In this document: piece by piece, positions 23,880-34,157 of the stretch
Layout of the letters: each line of letters starts with the position of its first letter
How positions within the stretch are numbered: the first letter of the stretch is position 1
From: Gammaproteobacteria bacterium
GTDB lineage: Bacteria > Pseudomonadota > Gammaproteobacteria > Burkholderiales > Rhodocyclaceae
Reading direction: 5' to 3'
NCBI GenBank assembly: GCA_029289265.1
Contig: JARFTX010000014.1
Location: forward strand, 1-64,000
DNA: 64,000 nucleotides
Notes under the pieces: model-generated
What the model was told of the DNA's origin: nothing
Seen by the model: only the letters and a program-made list of their open reading frames with translations
Databases searched by the model: none
Program-made: the position numbers and the translations under genes

Positions 23880-26800
23880 TCACTCCCCTCCGGCCGCGGA
23901 AGGCTGCGGATTGGCTGCCGGGCGCGAGCGCGAAGACCACTCCTCGAGCAGCCGGTAAGCGAGCGGCACGAACAGCAGCGCCAGCGTGCTCGCCGCGAGC
24001 ATCCCGCCGACGACGACGACGCCGATCTCGCGGCGGCTGGCCGCGCCGGCGCCGGTCGCGAACACCAGCGGCAACGTGCCGATGATGAAGGTCGAGGCGG
24101 TCATGATGATCGCGCGGAAGCGCTGGCGCGCCGCCGCCGCCGCGGCCTCCAGCGCCGTCATGCCGGCGGCGCGGTTCTGCGCGGCGAACTCGACGATGAG
24201 GATCGCGTTCTTCGCCGCCAGTCCGATCAGCACCAGCAGGCCAACCTGAAAGTAGATGTCGTTGGGGTAGCCGGCGAGCCACACCGCGAGCCCCGCGCCG
24301 AGCACCCCGAAGGGCACCGCCGAGGCCACCGCGAGCGGCAGCGTCCAGCGCTCGTACTGGGCGGCGAGAATCAGGAACACCATCAGCAGGCCCATGCCGA
24401 AGGCGGCCGCGCCGGCGCCGGCGGCGGCGTCGAGCTGGTAAGCCTCGCCGATCCAGCCGATCTGCACCTGGGGCCCCAGCACCTCGGCGGCGACCGCCTC
24501 CATCGCCTGCTTGGCCTGGCCGCTGGTGAAGCCGGGAGCCGGCTCGCCGAGCACCTTGGCGGCGGCGAACAGGTTGTAGCGGTTGAGGATGTCGGCGTCG
24601 GCCGTGCGCTCGAGCCGCACCACCGACGAGAGCGGCACCATCTCGCCCGCCTGGGAGCGCACGAACACCCGCCGCAGGTCTTCGGGCTGGCTGCGGAACT
24701 CGCCCTCGGACTGGAGATTCACCTGCCAATTGCGCCCGGCGAGGGTGAAGTCGTTCACATAGAGCGACCCGAAGGTGCTCTGCATCGCCTCGAAGATCTG
24801 GTTGATCGGCACGCCGAGCGCGCGCGCATGCTCGCGGTCGACGTCGGCGCGATAGCGCGGGATGCCCGCGTCGAGCGTCGCGCGCACGCTGGCGAGCTCG
24901 GGGCGGGCGTTGGCCGCTGCGACGAAGCGCGCCGAGAGCGCGGCCAGCCCGGCGGCGTCGATGTCGCCGCGGTACTGCAGGTAGCCCTCGACGCCGCCGG
25001 TGAGCGACAGCCCCTGGATCGGCGGCAGCGTGAAGGCGAACACCATCGCCTCCTCGATGCCCATGCCGAGCCCCATCACGCGGCCAGCGATCGCGGCCGC
25101 GTCCTGGCCGGGGCCGCCCCGCTCGCTCCAGTCGGCGAGGTTGAGAAAGCCCACCCCGGCATTGGTGCGCAAGGCCCCGGCGACGATGTCGAAGCCGGCG
25201 AAGGCGGTGAAGTCCTGCACCTCGTCCATCGCCACCAGCGCCTCCGAGAGGTGGTCGCGCACGGCTTCGCTCCGCGGCAACGCGGCGCTCGCCGGCAGCT
25301 GGAACACGGCGAGCGCGACCCCCTGGTCCTCGGGCGGCACCAGCCCCGAAGGCAGGCGGTCGAGCACCGCGAGCGCGCCGGCAATGACCGCGACGAAGAG
25401 CGCGCTGCCGAGGACCGCGCGACGCAGCAGAAAGCGCACGCCGGCGACGAAGCCGTCGGTCACCGCGTCGAAGACGCGGTTGAAGAGGCGAAACGGCGCC
25501 GCCAGCGCCTTCGGCTCCTTGTCGAGCAGCAGCGCGCACATCGCCGGCGTGAGCGTGAGCGCGACCACCCCCGAGACCACCACCGAGACCGCGATCGTCA
25601 CCGCGAACTGGCGGTAGAGCTCGCCCGAGAGCCCTTCGAGGAACACCACCGGCGCGAACACCGCGACCAGCACCAGGGTCGAGGACACCACGGCGCCGGC
25701 GACCTGCTGCATGGTCTCGATCGCCGCCTCGCGCGCCTTGAGGCCCTGCTCGTGCATCAGCCGCTCGACGTTCTCCATGACGATGATGGCGTTGTCGACG
25801 ACGATGCCGATCGACAGCACCAGGCCGAACAGCGTCAGCAGGTTTACCGAGAAGCCCAGCGCCTGCATGCCGGCGAAGGTGCCGATCAGCGAGATCGGGA
25901 TCGCCGCGACCGGAATCAGCGTCGCACGCAGGTGCTGCAGGAACAGGAAGGTGACGATCACCACCAGCGCCAGCGCGATCAGCAGCGTGATGACCACCTC
26001 GCGGATCGAGATGTCGACGAACTCGGTGGTGTCGTAGGGCAGCGCGTACTGAAGCCCGGCCGGGAAGCGCGCCGACATCGCATCGAGCGCATCGCGCACC
26101 GCCTGGGCGGTCGCCAGCGCGTTCGCCCCGGGCTGCAGGTAGACACCCAGCGGCACCGCCGGGCGGCCGTTGTAGGTCGCCGAGAAAGCGTAATTCACCG
26201 AGCCCAGCTCGGCGCGGGCGACGTCGCCCAGGCGCAGCGCGCCGCCGTCGGCGTCGGCGCGCAGGATGATGCGCTCGAACTCCTCGGCGGTGCGCAGCTG
26301 GCCGCGCGTGCCGACCGCAAAGGTGAAGGCCTGGCCCGGCGGCGCCGGCTCGGCGCCGATGCTGCCGGCGGCGAACTGGGCGTTCTGCTCGCGCAGCGCC
26401 GCGGCGACATCCGAGGGCGTGAGCCCGTACTCGGCGAGCGCGTCGGGCCGCAGCCAGATGCGCATCGAGTAGTCCTGGGCGCCGAACAGCGACGCGTTGC
26501 CCACCCCCGGCAGGCGCACCAGCTCGTCGAGCACGTTGAGCAGCGCGTAATTGCTGATCGCGAGCGTGTCGAGGCTGCCGTCGGGCGACTGCAGCACCGG
26601 CACCATCAAGAGGTTGGTCGAGCGCGCTTCGACCCGCACCCCCTGGTCGCGCACCCGCTGCGGCAGGCGCGGCAGCGCCCGCTGGACGCGGTTATTGACG
26701 TCGATCGCGGCCTGGTTGGGATCGGTGCCGATTTCGAAGGTGACGGTGATCTGCACGGTACCCGAGTCGGTACTGCTCGACTCGAGGTAGATCATGTTGT

Positions 26801-27017
26801 CGACGCCGTTGATTTCCTGCTCGAGCGGCGCCGCCACCGACTCGGACAGCACCTGGGCGCTGGCGCCGGGATAGGTCGCATTGACGACGATCTGCGGTGG
26901 CACGACGTTGGGATACTGCTCGACCGGCAGCGCGCGCAGCGCCACCAGCCCGGCGATGACGATGAGGATGGAGATGACCGACGAGAAGATCGGCCGGTCG
27001 ATGAAGAAGCGCAGCAT
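23880..27017 (-). CDS. RND efflux pump inner-membrane permease (AcrB/MexB type)
   Basis: A 1045-aa hydrophobe/amphiphile efflux-1 (HAE1) transporter that exports drugs or solvents with proton antiport. The start [20 protein letters not shown] is canonical. The first porter region carries [17 protein letters not shown] and [12 protein letters not shown]. The proton-relay motif is in [20 protein letters not shown] (TM4 Asp-Asp region reads GIVVDNAI). The second half ends in the usual TM10-12 block ([14 protein letters not shown]). Length is typical. The ATG shares a base with the adaptor stop (TGATG). An outer-membrane TolC-type gene is not present in the operon, so it probably uses one encoded elsewhere. 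Confidence 0.95.
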   Translation of the reverse strand: MLRFFIDRPIFSSVISILIVIAGLVALRALPVEQYPNVVPPQIVVNATYPGASAQVLSESVAAPLEQEINGVDNMIYLESSSTDSGTVQITVTFEIGTDPNQAAIDVNNRVQRALPRLPQRVRDQGVRVEARSTNLLMVPVLQSPDGSLDTLAISNYALLNVLDELVRLPGVGNASLFGAQDYSMRIWLRPDALAEYGLTPSDVAAALREQNAQFAAGSIGAEPAPPGQAFTFAVGTRGQLRTAEEFERIILRADADGGALRLGDVARAELGSVNYAFSATYNGRPAVPLGVYLQPGANALATAQAVRDALDAMSARFPAGLQYALPYDTTEFVDISIREVVITLLIALALVVIVTFLFLQHLRATLIPVAAIPISLIGTFAGMQALGFSVNLLTLFGLVLSIGIVVDNAIIVMENVERLMHEQGLKAREAAIETMQQVAGAVVSSTLVLVAVFAPVVFLEGLSGELYRQFAVTIAVSVVVSGVVALTLTPAMCALLLDKEPKALAAPFRLFNRVFDAVTDGFVAGVRFLLRRAVLGSALFVAVIAGALAVLDRLPSGLVPPEDQGVALAVFQLPASAALPRSEAVRDHLSEALVAMDEVQDFTAFAGFDIVAGALRTNAGVGFLNLADWSERGGPGQDAAAIAGRVMGLGMGIEEAMVFAFTLPPIQGLSLTGGVEGYLQYRGDIDAAGLAALSARFVAAANARPELASVRATLDAGIPRYRADVDREHARALGVPINQIFEAMQSTFGSLYVNDFTLAGRNWQVNLQSEGEFRSQPEDLRRVFVRSQAGEMVPLSSVVRLERTADADILNRYNLFAAAKVLGEPAPGFTSGQAKQAMEAVAAEVLGPQVQIGWIGEAYQLDAAAGAGAAAFGMGLLMVFLILAAQYERWTLPLAVASAVPFGVLGAGLAVWLAGYPNDIYFQVGLLVLIGLAAKNAILIVEFAAQNRAAGMTALEAAAAAARQRFRAIIMTASTFIIGTLPLVFATGAGAASRREIGVVVVGGMLAASTLALLFVPLAYRLLEEWSSRSRPAANPQPSAAGGE

Positions 27018-28168
27018 CAGCCCCCCTCCCCTTCGGCCCCGTGCGGCGCGACCCGCATGCCGTCGCGCACCATGACGTGGCCATTGACGATGATGCGCTC
27101 GCCGTGGCCGAGCCCGGCGGCGACGACCTGAGCGCCGTCCGCGACCGGCCCCAGCGCAACGCTGCGCAGCTGCGCGACGTCGCCCTCGCCAAGCACGAAC
27201 AGCGCCGGCCCGGCCGGCCCCTGCACCACCGCCTCGGGGGGCACGCGCGCCGCCTGCTCGAGGCTTTGCACCGGCACGCGCACACGCACGAACTGCCCCG
27301 GCGCAAGCGCCGCGTCGGGGTTGGCGAATACCGCGCGGGCGGTCACCGTGCCGGTGCGCGCGTCGATCGTCGCATCGGCGAAGTCGACCCGCCCGGTCTG
27401 CTGGAGGCGGCGGCCATCGGCGAGCACCACCGTCGCCTCGAGGCCGCCGGCGCCGTGGGTGGCCTCGCGCATCACCTGTTGCGCCGTCGCGTCGTTATGC
27501 GGCAGCGCGAAGAGCACGTGCACCGGGTCGACTTGGGTGACGACGGCGAGCAGCGCGCCGCGCTCGACCAGGCTGCCCTCGGGCACGCTCTCGAGACTGG
27601 TCGAGCCCGCCACAGGGGCGCGCACCGCGGTGTAGTCGAGGTTGAGCCGCGCCTGCGCGACGCCCGCTTCCCGGATCGCGAGCTGCGCCTGGGCGAGTTC
27701 GAGGGCCGATTGGGCACGATCGCGGTCGCGCTCGCTTGCCGCCTTCTGCTTGAAGAGATCGGTCACGCGGCGCAGCTCGCGCTCGGCCTGGTTGAGATTG
27801 GCGCGGGCGTCGGCTCGCTCGGCCTCGGCCCGACGCAGCGCGATCTCGTAGGGCGCACGCTCGATGCGGAAGAGCGGCTCGCCCGCCGCAACGCGCCGGC
27901 CCTCGACGTAGAGGCGCTCCTCGAGGATGCCGCCGACCTGGGCGCGCACCTCGACCTCGCGCGCGCCGCGCACCCGGCCGGCGAACTCGCCGAAGACCTG
28001 AACGAGGCCGAGCTCGACCGCCGCGACCGTGACCGGTGGAGGCGGCGGCGCCCCGCCGCCGGCCGGATTGGCGGCAGCAGGCTGGTCGCTGCAGCCTGAA
28101 AGCAGCAGCGCGGCCGCAACGCAGCCCGCCGCGAGGACTCTGGGGATTGGGGATGGAATCGTTGTCAT
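27017..28168 (-). CDS. RND efflux periplasmic adaptor lipoprotein (AcrA/MexA type)
   Basis: A 383-aa membrane-fusion protein linking the pump to an outer-membrane channel. A lipoprotein signal with lipobox LLLSGCSD (Cys about 26) anchors it to the inner membrane. After a proline-rich spacer come the beta-barrel/lipoyl halves ([20 protein letters not shown] at about 60-79). A coiled-coil hairpin at about 90-165 is rich in Ala, Arg and Glu, and the second lipoyl half includes [23 protein letters not shown] 28168 is preferred because AAGGTGG lies about 8 nt upstream; an in-frame GTG is at 28180. First gene of the adaptor-pump-TetR operon. Confidence 0.93.
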   Translation of the reverse strand: MTTIPSPIPRVLAAGCVAAALLLSGCSDQPAAANPAGGGAPPPPPVTVAAVELGLVQVFGEFAGRVRGAREVEVRAQVGGILEERLYVEGRRVAAGEPLFRIERAPYEIALRRAEAERADARANLNQAERELRRVTDLFKQKAASERDRDRAQSALELAQAQLAIREAGVAQARLNLDYTAVRAPVAGSTSLESVPEGSLVERGALLAVVTQVDPVHVLFALPHNDATAQQVMREATHGAGGLEATVVLADGRRLQQTGRVDFADATIDARTGTVTARAVFANPDAALAPGQFVRVRVPVQSLEQAARVPPEAVVQGPAGPALFVLGEGDVAQLRSVALGPVADGAQVVAAGLGHGERIIVNGHVMVRDGMRVAPHGAEGEGG

Positions 28169-28230
28169 TGTGGGCGCCACCTTGCAAGAGATCGGCGCCC
28201 GCGACGGATCGGAGCGGGCGCGAGCCGGAA

Positions 28231-28256
28231 ATTATACATACATGGATGTATGTTTG
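28231..28256 (-). promoter_or_regulatory. Efflux operon promoter with overlapping TetR-type operator
   Basis: On the minus strand a perfect -10 box TATAAT (28231-28236) is overlapped at its upstream edge by the inverted repeat ACATACAT-GG-ATGTATGT (28236-28253). The repeat lies in the -10/-35 spacer. It resembles the known AcrR operator of E. coli (TACATACATT...AATGTATGTA). This places a TetR-family operator exactly where repressor binding would block RNA polymerase. The start codon of the adaptor gene is about 60 bp downstream. Confidence 0.8.
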
Positions 28257-28385
28257 CGGCGGCGAGGTTGCTACCGTGTGTGTCGGGGCGCGTGTGTCGG
28301 GCGAAATGGGTCGCGGAGAGTCGCGTCAGCGGACCCTGTCACACGATCCTGTCAAGCCGGGGGCGGGCGCGCGCGGGCAGCCCCC

Positions 28386-28955
28386 TTACATGACGCCGAC
28401 CCCGATCAGCCGGGGGTGCAGCCAGAAGGCAAAGGCGAAGTAGAGCGCGAGGCCGCCGACCACGGCGATCGCGTCGTTGACGGCCGAGGCCGGTGCGTGC
28501 GGCACCGGGCGCGGCGTGCGGCGCTTGAGCGAGATGCGGTCGGCGACCGCCCAGGCGAGGAAGGCGCCGAACAGCAGCACGTCGGCCGCCATGCCGTTGG
28601 CGAACAGGTGGGCGAGCGCCCACAGCTTGACCGCGACCAGCATCGGGTGGCGCGCCGCGCGCTGGATGCGCCCGGGCAGATAGGCCGCAAGCAGCAGCGG
28701 AAACACCGGCACCATCAGCACCGCCGCGAGATGGCGCAGCCACGTCGGCGGCCAGTACAGCAGCACCGGATCGAGCCGCGCCGCCGCATAGCCCCGAACG
28801 ATCAGCACCAGCCCGATGAGCGAGACCAGCGCGTACAGCCCCTTCCACGGCCACTCGCCGATTCTTGCGGCGATGCGGTTGCGCCACGGCTCATTGACGA
28901 TCGAGACCGAATGCGCGGCAAAGAAGATCACCAGCCCGAGTACCAGCACGCCCAT
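28386..28955 (-). CDS. NnrU family membrane protein
   Basis: A 189-aa inner-membrane protein with about six hydrophobic segments. It matches NnrU by VLGLVIFFAAHSVSIVNEPW, LVSLIGLVLIVRGYAAARLD, the RAARHPMLVAVKLWALAHL block and GMAADVLLFGAFLAWAVADR. NnrU-type proteins were first described near nitric-oxide reductase genes in Rhodobacter. Many are also annotated as isoprenylcysteine-methyltransferase-like, and their chemistry is unknown. No denitrification gene is near here. A GGAGGG ribosome-binding site precedes the ATG at 28955. Confidence 0.82.
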   Translation of the reverse strand: MGVLVLGLVIFFAAHSVSIVNEPWRNRIAARIGEWPWKGLYALVSLIGLVLIVRGYAAARLDPVLLYWPPTWLRHLAAVLMVPVFPLLLAAYLPGRIQRAARHPMLVAVKLWALAHLFANGMAADVLLFGAFLAWAVADRISLKRRTPRPVPHAPASAVNDAIAVVGGLALYFAFAFWLHPRLIGVGVM

Positions 28956-29014
28956 CTGCCCACCCTCCGAGGAAATTCCGCAACACGGTAGCACACCGGA
29001 CCGCGCCGCCGTGC

Positions 29015-29890
29015 TCAGCGCATGAAGTCGAGCAGGTGCGCGAGCAACGCCTCCGGCGCCTCCTCGGGGATGTAGTGCCCGCAGTCGAGCGCCTCGCCGC
29101 TCACGCGGGCGGCGACCGCGCGCCACTCGGCGAGCGGGTCGAAACAGCGCTCGATGATGCCGTGGCGGCCCCACAGCACCCGCAGCGGACATTCGATGCG
29201 GCGTCCCGCCGCGCGGTCGGCGCGGTCGTGCTCCAGGTCGATGGTGTTCGCCGCGCGGTAGTCCTCGCACAGCGCGTGCGCCGCGCCCGGCTGCGACAGC
29301 GCGCGCCGGTACTCGGCGAGCGCGGCCGGATCGAAGGCGGACAGATCGGCGTGGCGCCCGCCCAGGGTGCGCTCGATGTAGCCGCCGGGCGAGGCCTCGA
29401 TCAGCGTCTCCGGCAACGGCGGCGGCTGGATCAGGAAGAACCAGTGGAAATAGGCGGTGGCGAAGCGCCGGTCGGTCTTCTCGTACATCGCCAGCGTCGG
29501 CGCGATGTCGAGCACCATCACCTTCTCGACCGCTGCCGGGTGATCCATGACGAGCCGATGCGCGACGCGCCCGCCGCGGTCGTGCCCGCACAAAAAGAAA
29601 CGCTCGAAGCCGAGCGCCGCCATCACCGCCACCTGGTCGGCGGCCATCGCGCGCTTGCTGTAGTTGGCGTGGTCGGGCAGGCCGGGCGGCTTCGACGCAT
29701 CGCCGTAGCCGCGCAGGTCGGTGGCGACGACCGTGAACCGCTGCGCCAGCGGCTCGGCGACCCGGTGCCAGATCACGTGCGTCTGCGGGTGACCGTGCAA
29801 GAGCAGCAGCGGCGGACCCTCGCCCCCCTTGCGGCCGTGGATGTGGATATCGCCGACCACGACGTCGAACTCGGTAAAGCCTGGAAACAT
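29015..29890 (-). CDS. Alpha/beta hydrolase, haloacetate (fluoroacetate) dehalogenase-like
   Basis: A 291-aa cytoplasmic alpha/beta hydrolase. The nucleophile elbow is an Asp (LCGHDRGGRVAHRL), as in haloalkane/haloacetate dehalogenases. It shares the fluoroacetate dehalogenase pattern: FHWFFLIQPPPLPE (His-Trp halide/substrate pocket), DLSAFDPAALAEYRRAL, LCEDYRAANTIDLEHD, and a catalytic His in LDCGHYIPEEAPE. Family enzymes hydrolyse haloacetates to glycolate, but many homologues act on unknown esters or epoxides. The ATG at 29890 has GAGGTGA just upstream; a GTG at 29899 is in frame. True substrate unknown. Confidence 0.82.
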   Translation of the reverse strand: MFPGFTEFDVVVGDIHIHGRKGGEGPPLLLLHGHPQTHVIWHRVAEPLAQRFTVVATDLRGYGDASKPPGLPDHANYSKRAMAADQVAVMAALGFERFFLCGHDRGGRVAHRLVMDHPAAVEKVMVLDIAPTLAMYEKTDRRFATAYFHWFFLIQPPPLPETLIEASPGGYIERTLGGRHADLSAFDPAALAEYRRALSQPGAAHALCEDYRAANTIDLEHDRADRAAGRRIECPLRVLWGRHGIIERCFDPLAEWRAVAARVSGEALDCGHYIPEEAPEALLAHLLDFMR

Positions 29891-30069
29891 GATCGTCACC
29901 TCGCGCCGGCTGGGCCGAACCGGTCCCAGTCTAACGCGCTGCGCCGCCGCGCGCGGGGGTCCGTGAATGCAAGACGGAAGCGAACGCGAGTCGAAGCGAC
30001 CGCCCCGGCCGATCCGCCCGGAGTAGACTGAGGCCTTCGGCGGACAGGGTCCGCCATACGGGTATCACC

Positions 30070-30705
30070 ATGGCGATCCACGACGAGCCGGCCGACGGCG
30101 AAACTCCTGCCTCCGTCCTCGCCTTCTGGTTCGGCGCCGAGCGCGACGACGCGGCCACTGCCGCCGCGCAGGCGAAACTGTGGTGGCACAAGCACCCCGC
30201 CACCGACCGCGCGATCGCCGGGCGCTTCGCGTCGTGGCTCGAACGCGCCGCCGCCGGCGAACTCGACGCCTGGGCCGCGAGCCCACGCGGCCGGCTCGCC
30301 CTGATCCTGCTCACCGACCAGTTCCCGCGCAACATCCACCGCGACACGCCGCAGGCCTTCGCCTTCGACCCGCTCGCGCGCGCCTGGTGCATCGACGGCC
30401 TCGCGCTCGGCATGGACGCCGCGCTGCGCCCGATCGAGCGCGTGTTCTTCTATCTGCCGCTCGAGCATTCCGAATCGCTGCCCGACCAGGACCGCGCCGT
30501 CGCGTTGTTCGAGACCCTGGCGGCCGAGGCGGCCCGCCTCGCCCCGGACGGTCGCGCCGCCTTCGAGGGCTTCGCCGACTACGCCCGCCGCCACCGCGAC
30601 GTCATCGCCCGCTTCGGCCGCTTCCCGCACCGCAACCGCATCCTGGGCCGGGCCTCGACCGAGTCCGAGCGAGCCTTCCTGCGCGAACCAGGGTCGTCGT
30701 TCTGA
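30070..30705 (+). CDS. DUF924 family protein
   Basis: A 211-aa soluble protein. The DUF924 pattern is complete: VLAFWFG near the N-terminus, LALILLTDQFPRNIHRDTPQ, FAFDPLA, VFFYLPLEHSES and the end block RFGRFPHRNRILGRASTESE. The fold is helical and TPR-like in known structures; the function is unknown. Divergent from the hydrolase gene, with about 180 bp between them. No partner gene suggests a pathway. Confidence 0.88.
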   Translation: MAIHDEPADGETPASVLAFWFGAERDDAATAAAQAKLWWHKHPATDRAIAGRFASWLERAAAGELDAWAASPRGRLALILLTDQFPRNIHRDTPQAFAFDPLARAWCIDGLALGMDAALRPIERVFFYLPLEHSESLPDQDRAVALFETLAAEAARLAPDGRAAFEGFADYARRHRDVIARFGRFPHRNRILGRASTESERAFLREPGSSF

Positions 30706-30742
30706 GGGCCCGCCCGATACTCGCGCATGCGCCGCACGCGCC

Positions 30743-31810
30743 TCAGCGACCGGGCACGATCGCCCGGCCGATCGTGTGGGTATCGGTGCCGAACCAGATC
30801 GCGTTGGTGTCGGGATCGAAGACCATGTGTCGCACCGCCCCGCCGCCCGAGGGCACCTCGTCGAGCGAGATGAAGCGCTCGGTGGCCGCGTCGAAGCCGA
30901 CGAAGCGGTTCGGCCGCGGGCCGGTCTCGACGTACCAGACGCGATCCTCGCCGTCGACCGCCAGCGCATAGAGCGAGGCCCATTCGCCGCCCGGACTCTG
31001 CCACTGCTTCATCGAGCCGTCCCGGGGATCGTGCACGCCGAGATAGCCGCGCGCCGCATCCACCCACCAGACGCGCCCGTCGGAGGTCAGCCCGATGCGG
31101 CGGATGCGGCTGCGCTCGTCCGGCGTCCGGACGATGTCCAGCCGCAGCGTGACGGGATCGACCGTACCGATCGCATTGGACCCCATGAAGGCGATCCACG
31201 GCCGGTCCTGCCGATCGACGACGAGTCCGTAGGGACGCATGCCCCGTCCGGGCACCGCGATGATGTCGACCTGGCCGGTGCGCGTCGCGAGCTTCCCGAT
31301 GTAGCCGGCGCTGCCGGAGCGCTGCACGGTAAACCAGAGGTCGCCGTCCGAGGTCCAGTCCATGGTGTGGGGATCATTGACCCCGGCCGGCATCGCGTAG
31401 CGGGTGACGGCGCCGCTTCGCGGGTCGAGCTTGCCGATGTGGCGGTCGCGATTGCCGGCGTACCAGGGGTAGCCTTGCGCATCGACGACGACGGTATGCG
31501 GGCCGGCGCCCGGAATCTCGTAGCGGACCATCTCGCCCGAATCCGGATCGAGCCGCGCGACGTAGTCGCCGACCTGGCCGACGAACCAGACCGATCCGTC
31601 GGGCGCCTTGGCGGGGTCGCGCGGACGGGTGTTGGGCCAGGGGACCGGCCACTCGTGGAACTCGAGCAGCGAGGGCAGCGCCTCGCCCGTCGGCATGCCA
31701 CCGGCAGGCTCCGCGCCGGCGGACGGCGACGCACCGAACACCCAGGCGCCGAGCACGATGCCGAGCAACGCCAGGCGGCCGTGCGAACAATGGGGGGCAC
31801 GAGCAGGCAT
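30743..31810 (-). CDS. Virginiamycin B lyase-like (Vgb) beta-propeller protein, exported
   Basis: A 355-aa protein with an N-terminal signal peptide (LALLGIVLGAWVFGASPSAGA). The mature part is a seven-bladed propeller built of repeats such as APDGSVWFVGQVGDYVARLD, DAQGYPWYAGNRDRHIGKLD, TSDGDLWFTVQRSGSAGYIG and DRQDRPWIAFMGSNAIGTVD. This is the Vgb/streptogramin-lyase and SMP-30-like arrangement. Most environmental Vgb-like proteins are not antibiotic resistance enzymes, and export argues against that role here. The ATG at 31810 has GGAGG 7 nt upstream. Confidence 0.78.
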   Translation of the reverse strand: MPARAPHCSHGRLALLGIVLGAWVFGASPSAGAEPAGGMPTGEALPSLLEFHEWPVPWPNTRPRDPAKAPDGSVWFVGQVGDYVARLDPDSGEMVRYEIPGAGPHTVVVDAQGYPWYAGNRDRHIGKLDPRSGAVTRYAMPAGVNDPHTMDWTSDGDLWFTVQRSGSAGYIGKLATRTGQVDIIAVPGRGMRPYGLVVDRQDRPWIAFMGSNAIGTVDPVTLRLDIVRTPDERSRIRRIGLTSDGRVWWVDAARGYLGVHDPRDGSMKQWQSPGGEWASLYALAVDGEDRVWYVETGPRPNRFVGFDAATERFISLDEVPSGGGAVRHMVFDPDTNAIWFGTDTHTIGRAIVPGR

Positions 31811-32160
31811 GGCCAATCCTCCAGGTAGGTCGCGCAGAGCGAACAGGGCCTGCGGCGCCGCGCCGGCCGGGCACGCGGCGGGCGACGAGCAGCGGGCAGC
31901 GGGCCAATGAGACCGCAATGGCTGAGCGACCCGCCCGCGATGGTTCGAGTTCCCCGGAGGACATCACGGCCGGCCGCGATCCTCCCGAGGGGCTTTGGCG
32001 ATCGCCCCGCAGCTGGGGTAACCTCGATCGCTTGCGCGCCCGCACGGCGCCAAGGGGTCGACGCCGGGGCGTCGATCGATTCCCGGTGAGCGCAGCGGCG
32101 GCGGCCCGCCCCGGCGCCCCTTGCCCTCATGACCTTCGAGGCCCATTGCACCACCCGACC
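31811..32160. other. Divergent intergenic region
   Basis: About 350 bp between the Vgb-like gene and the dienoyl-CoA reductase gene. Weak ORF extensions of both genes run into it but lack ribosome-binding sites. No RNA, repeat or clear promoter was recognised. Confidence 0.4.
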
Positions 32161-34152
32161 ATGAACTATCCGAATCTCCTCGCGCCGATCCGCATCGGCG
32201 CCGTCACCCTGCCCAACCGCGTCCTCATGGGCTCGATGCACACCAACCTCGAGGAACTGGGCGAGGCCGGCGCGCCGGCGCTGGCGGCCTTCTACGCCGA
32301 GCGGGCGCGACACGGCGCGGCACTGCTCGTCACCGGCGGCTATGCGCCCAACGTCGAGGGCCGCATGAAGGCCGGGCCGGGCTATCTCGTCGACGCGCGC
32401 CAGCTCGCCGAGCACCGCCCGGTGACTGCAGCCGTACACGAGGCCGGCGGGCGGATCCTGCTGCAGATCCTGCACAGCGGCCGCTACGGCATGCACGAGG
32501 ACATCGTCGCGCCGTCGGCGATCCGCGCCCCGATCTCGCGCACCACGCCGCGCGAGCTGAGCGCGGCCGAGATCCGCCGCACCATCGCCGACTACGCGCG
32601 CTGCGCCGAGCTCGCGGTCGCGGCCGGCTACGACGGCTGCGAGATCATGGCCTCCGAGGGCTACTTGCTCGCCCAGTTCGCGGCGCCGCGCACCAACCGG
32701 CGCGACGACGAGTGGGGCGGGACGCTCGCGAACCGCATCCGGCTCGCGGTCGAGGTCGTCCGGGCAGTGCGGGCCGCGCTCGGCCCCGAACGCCTGCTGG
32801 TGTTCCGCCAGTCGGTGCTGGATCTGGTCGACGGCGGGCTCGAATGGGACGAGACGGTCGCGATGGCGCAGGCGGTCGCCGCGGCCGGCGCCGACCTGAT
32901 CAGCACGGGCGTCGGCTGGCACGAATCGTCGGTGCCGACGGTGCAGCAGAGCGTGCCGGCGGCGCTCTTCAGCGAGGCGGTGGGCCGCCTGCGGCGCGCG
33001 CTCGACGTGCCGGTCGCCGCGTCGAACCGCATCAACACGCCGGAGATCGCCGAGGCGGTGCTCGCCCGCGGCGACGCCGACCTGGTCGCGCTCGCCCGCC
33101 CCTTCCTCGCCGACGCGGCCTTCGTCGCCAAGGCGGCGGCGGGACGCGCCGACACCCTCATCCCCTGCATCGCCTGCAATCAGGCCTGCCTCGACCACTA
33201 TTTCACCGGCGCGCCGATGAGCTGCATGGTGAACCCCGCGGCCGGGCGCGAGACCGAGTTCCGGCTGACGCCGGCCGCCCGCCGCAAGCGCGTCGCCGTG
33301 GTCGGCGCCGGACCGGCGGGGCTCGCGGCCGCGACGACGGCGGCCCGGCGCGGCCACGCGGTCGCGCTGTTCGAGGCCGACGCGCTGCCGGGCGGGCAGT
33401 TCCGCCTCGCCGCCAGGGTGCCCGGCAAGGAGGACTATGCGAAGGTGATCGACGCCTACGTCGCGCTCCTCGCCGAGGAGGGCGGCACCCTGCATCTGGG
33501 CCGCCCCGCCGACGCCGCCGCGCTGCGCGCCGGCGGCTACGACGAGATCGTCGTCGCGAGCGGCGTGCGCGCCCGCCGCCCGGACATCCCCGGCATCGAA
33601 CGGCCCATCGTCGTCGGCTACGCCGACCTGCTCTCCGGCCGGGTCGAGGCCGGCCGGCGGGTTGCCATCATCGGCGCCGGCGGGATCGGCTTCGATGTCG
33701 CCGCCTATCTGGTCGCCTCCGGCGAGACGCCCTCGCTCGCAGGCTACGTAGAGCGCTGGAGCGGCACCGAGCCGGCACCGGCGACCGGCACCCGGGCGCG
33801 CCAGGTGTGGATGTTCAAGCGCTCGGCCGGCCCCTTCGGCAAGACGTTGGGCAAGACCACCGGCTGGGTGCTGCGGCGCGAACTCGCCGATCACGGCGTC
33901 ACGCAGCTCGATGCCGTCGAGTACCTGCGCATCACCGACGACGGCCTGCATTATCGCCGCGACGGCACGGACGCCTTCCTCGCCGTCGACACCATCGTCT
34001 GCTGTGCCGGACAGGATTCCGAGGCCGCGCTCGCCGAGGTGCTCGCCGGGCACGGCGCGAACGTCCATCTGATCGGCGGCGCGGCCCGCGCCGGCGAGCT
34101 GGACGCGAAGCGGGCCTTCGAGGAAGGGATGCGGGTCGGGCTGGCGCTGTAG
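32161..34152 (+). CDS. fadH: NADPH-dependent 2,4-dienoyl-CoA reductase (FadH-type)
   Basis: Reduces 2,4-dienoyl-CoA during beta-oxidation of unsaturated fatty acids; 663 aa, close to E. coli FadH. The N-terminal FMN TIM barrel (1-330) begins NLLAPIRIGAVTLPNRVLMG with the SEGYLLAQF block. A 4Fe-4S motif follows with Cys336, Cys339, Cys343 and Cys355 (C-X2-C-X3-C-X11-C). The C-terminal FAD/NADPH part carries VVGAGPAGLAAATTAARRG and later IIGAGGIGFDVAAYL. The ATG at 32161 is chosen because it starts directly before the barrel; the ribosome-binding site is weak. A related old-yellow-enzyme such as trimethylamine dehydrogenase or an enoate reductase is the main alternative. Confidence 0.9.
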   Translation: MNYPNLLAPIRIGAVTLPNRVLMGSMHTNLEELGEAGAPALAAFYAERARHGAALLVTGGYAPNVEGRMKAGPGYLVDARQLAEHRPVTAAVHEAGGRILLQILHSGRYGMHEDIVAPSAIRAPISRTTPRELSAAEIRRTIADYARCAELAVAAGYDGCEIMASEGYLLAQFAAPRTNRRDDEWGGTLANRIRLAVEVVRAVRAALGPERLLVFRQSVLDLVDGGLEWDETVAMAQAVAAAGADLISTGVGWHESSVPTVQQSVPAALFSEAVGRLRRALDVPVAASNRINTPEIAEAVLARGDADLVALARPFLADAAFVAKAAAGRADTLIPCIACNQACLDHYFTGAPMSCMVNPAAGRETEFRLTPAARRKRVAVVGAGPAGLAAATTAARRGHAVALFEADALPGGQFRLAARVPGKEDYAKVIDAYVALLAEEGGTLHLGRPADAAALRAGGYDEIVVASGVRARRPDIPGIERPIVVGYADLLSGRVEAGRRVAIIGAGGIGFDVAAYLVASGETPSLAGYVERWSGTEPAPATGTRARQVWMFKRSAGPFGKTLGKTTGWVLRRELADHGVTQLDAVEYLRITDDGLHYRRDGTDAFLAVDTIVCCAGQDSEAALAEVLAGHGANVHLIGGAARAGELDAKRAFEEGMRVGLAL

Positions 34153-34157
34153 GCGGC

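Noticed and set aside
24828-27131. Long plus-strand ORF (about 767 codons) opposite the RND pump
   Set aside because: It is the high-GC shadow of the pump gene: Arg/His/Gln-rich, no family motif, no ribosome-binding site.
30743-31810. Streptogramin resistance gene (vgb)
   Set aside because: Propeller repeats fit, but it is exported and in a household context; resistance activity is not supported.
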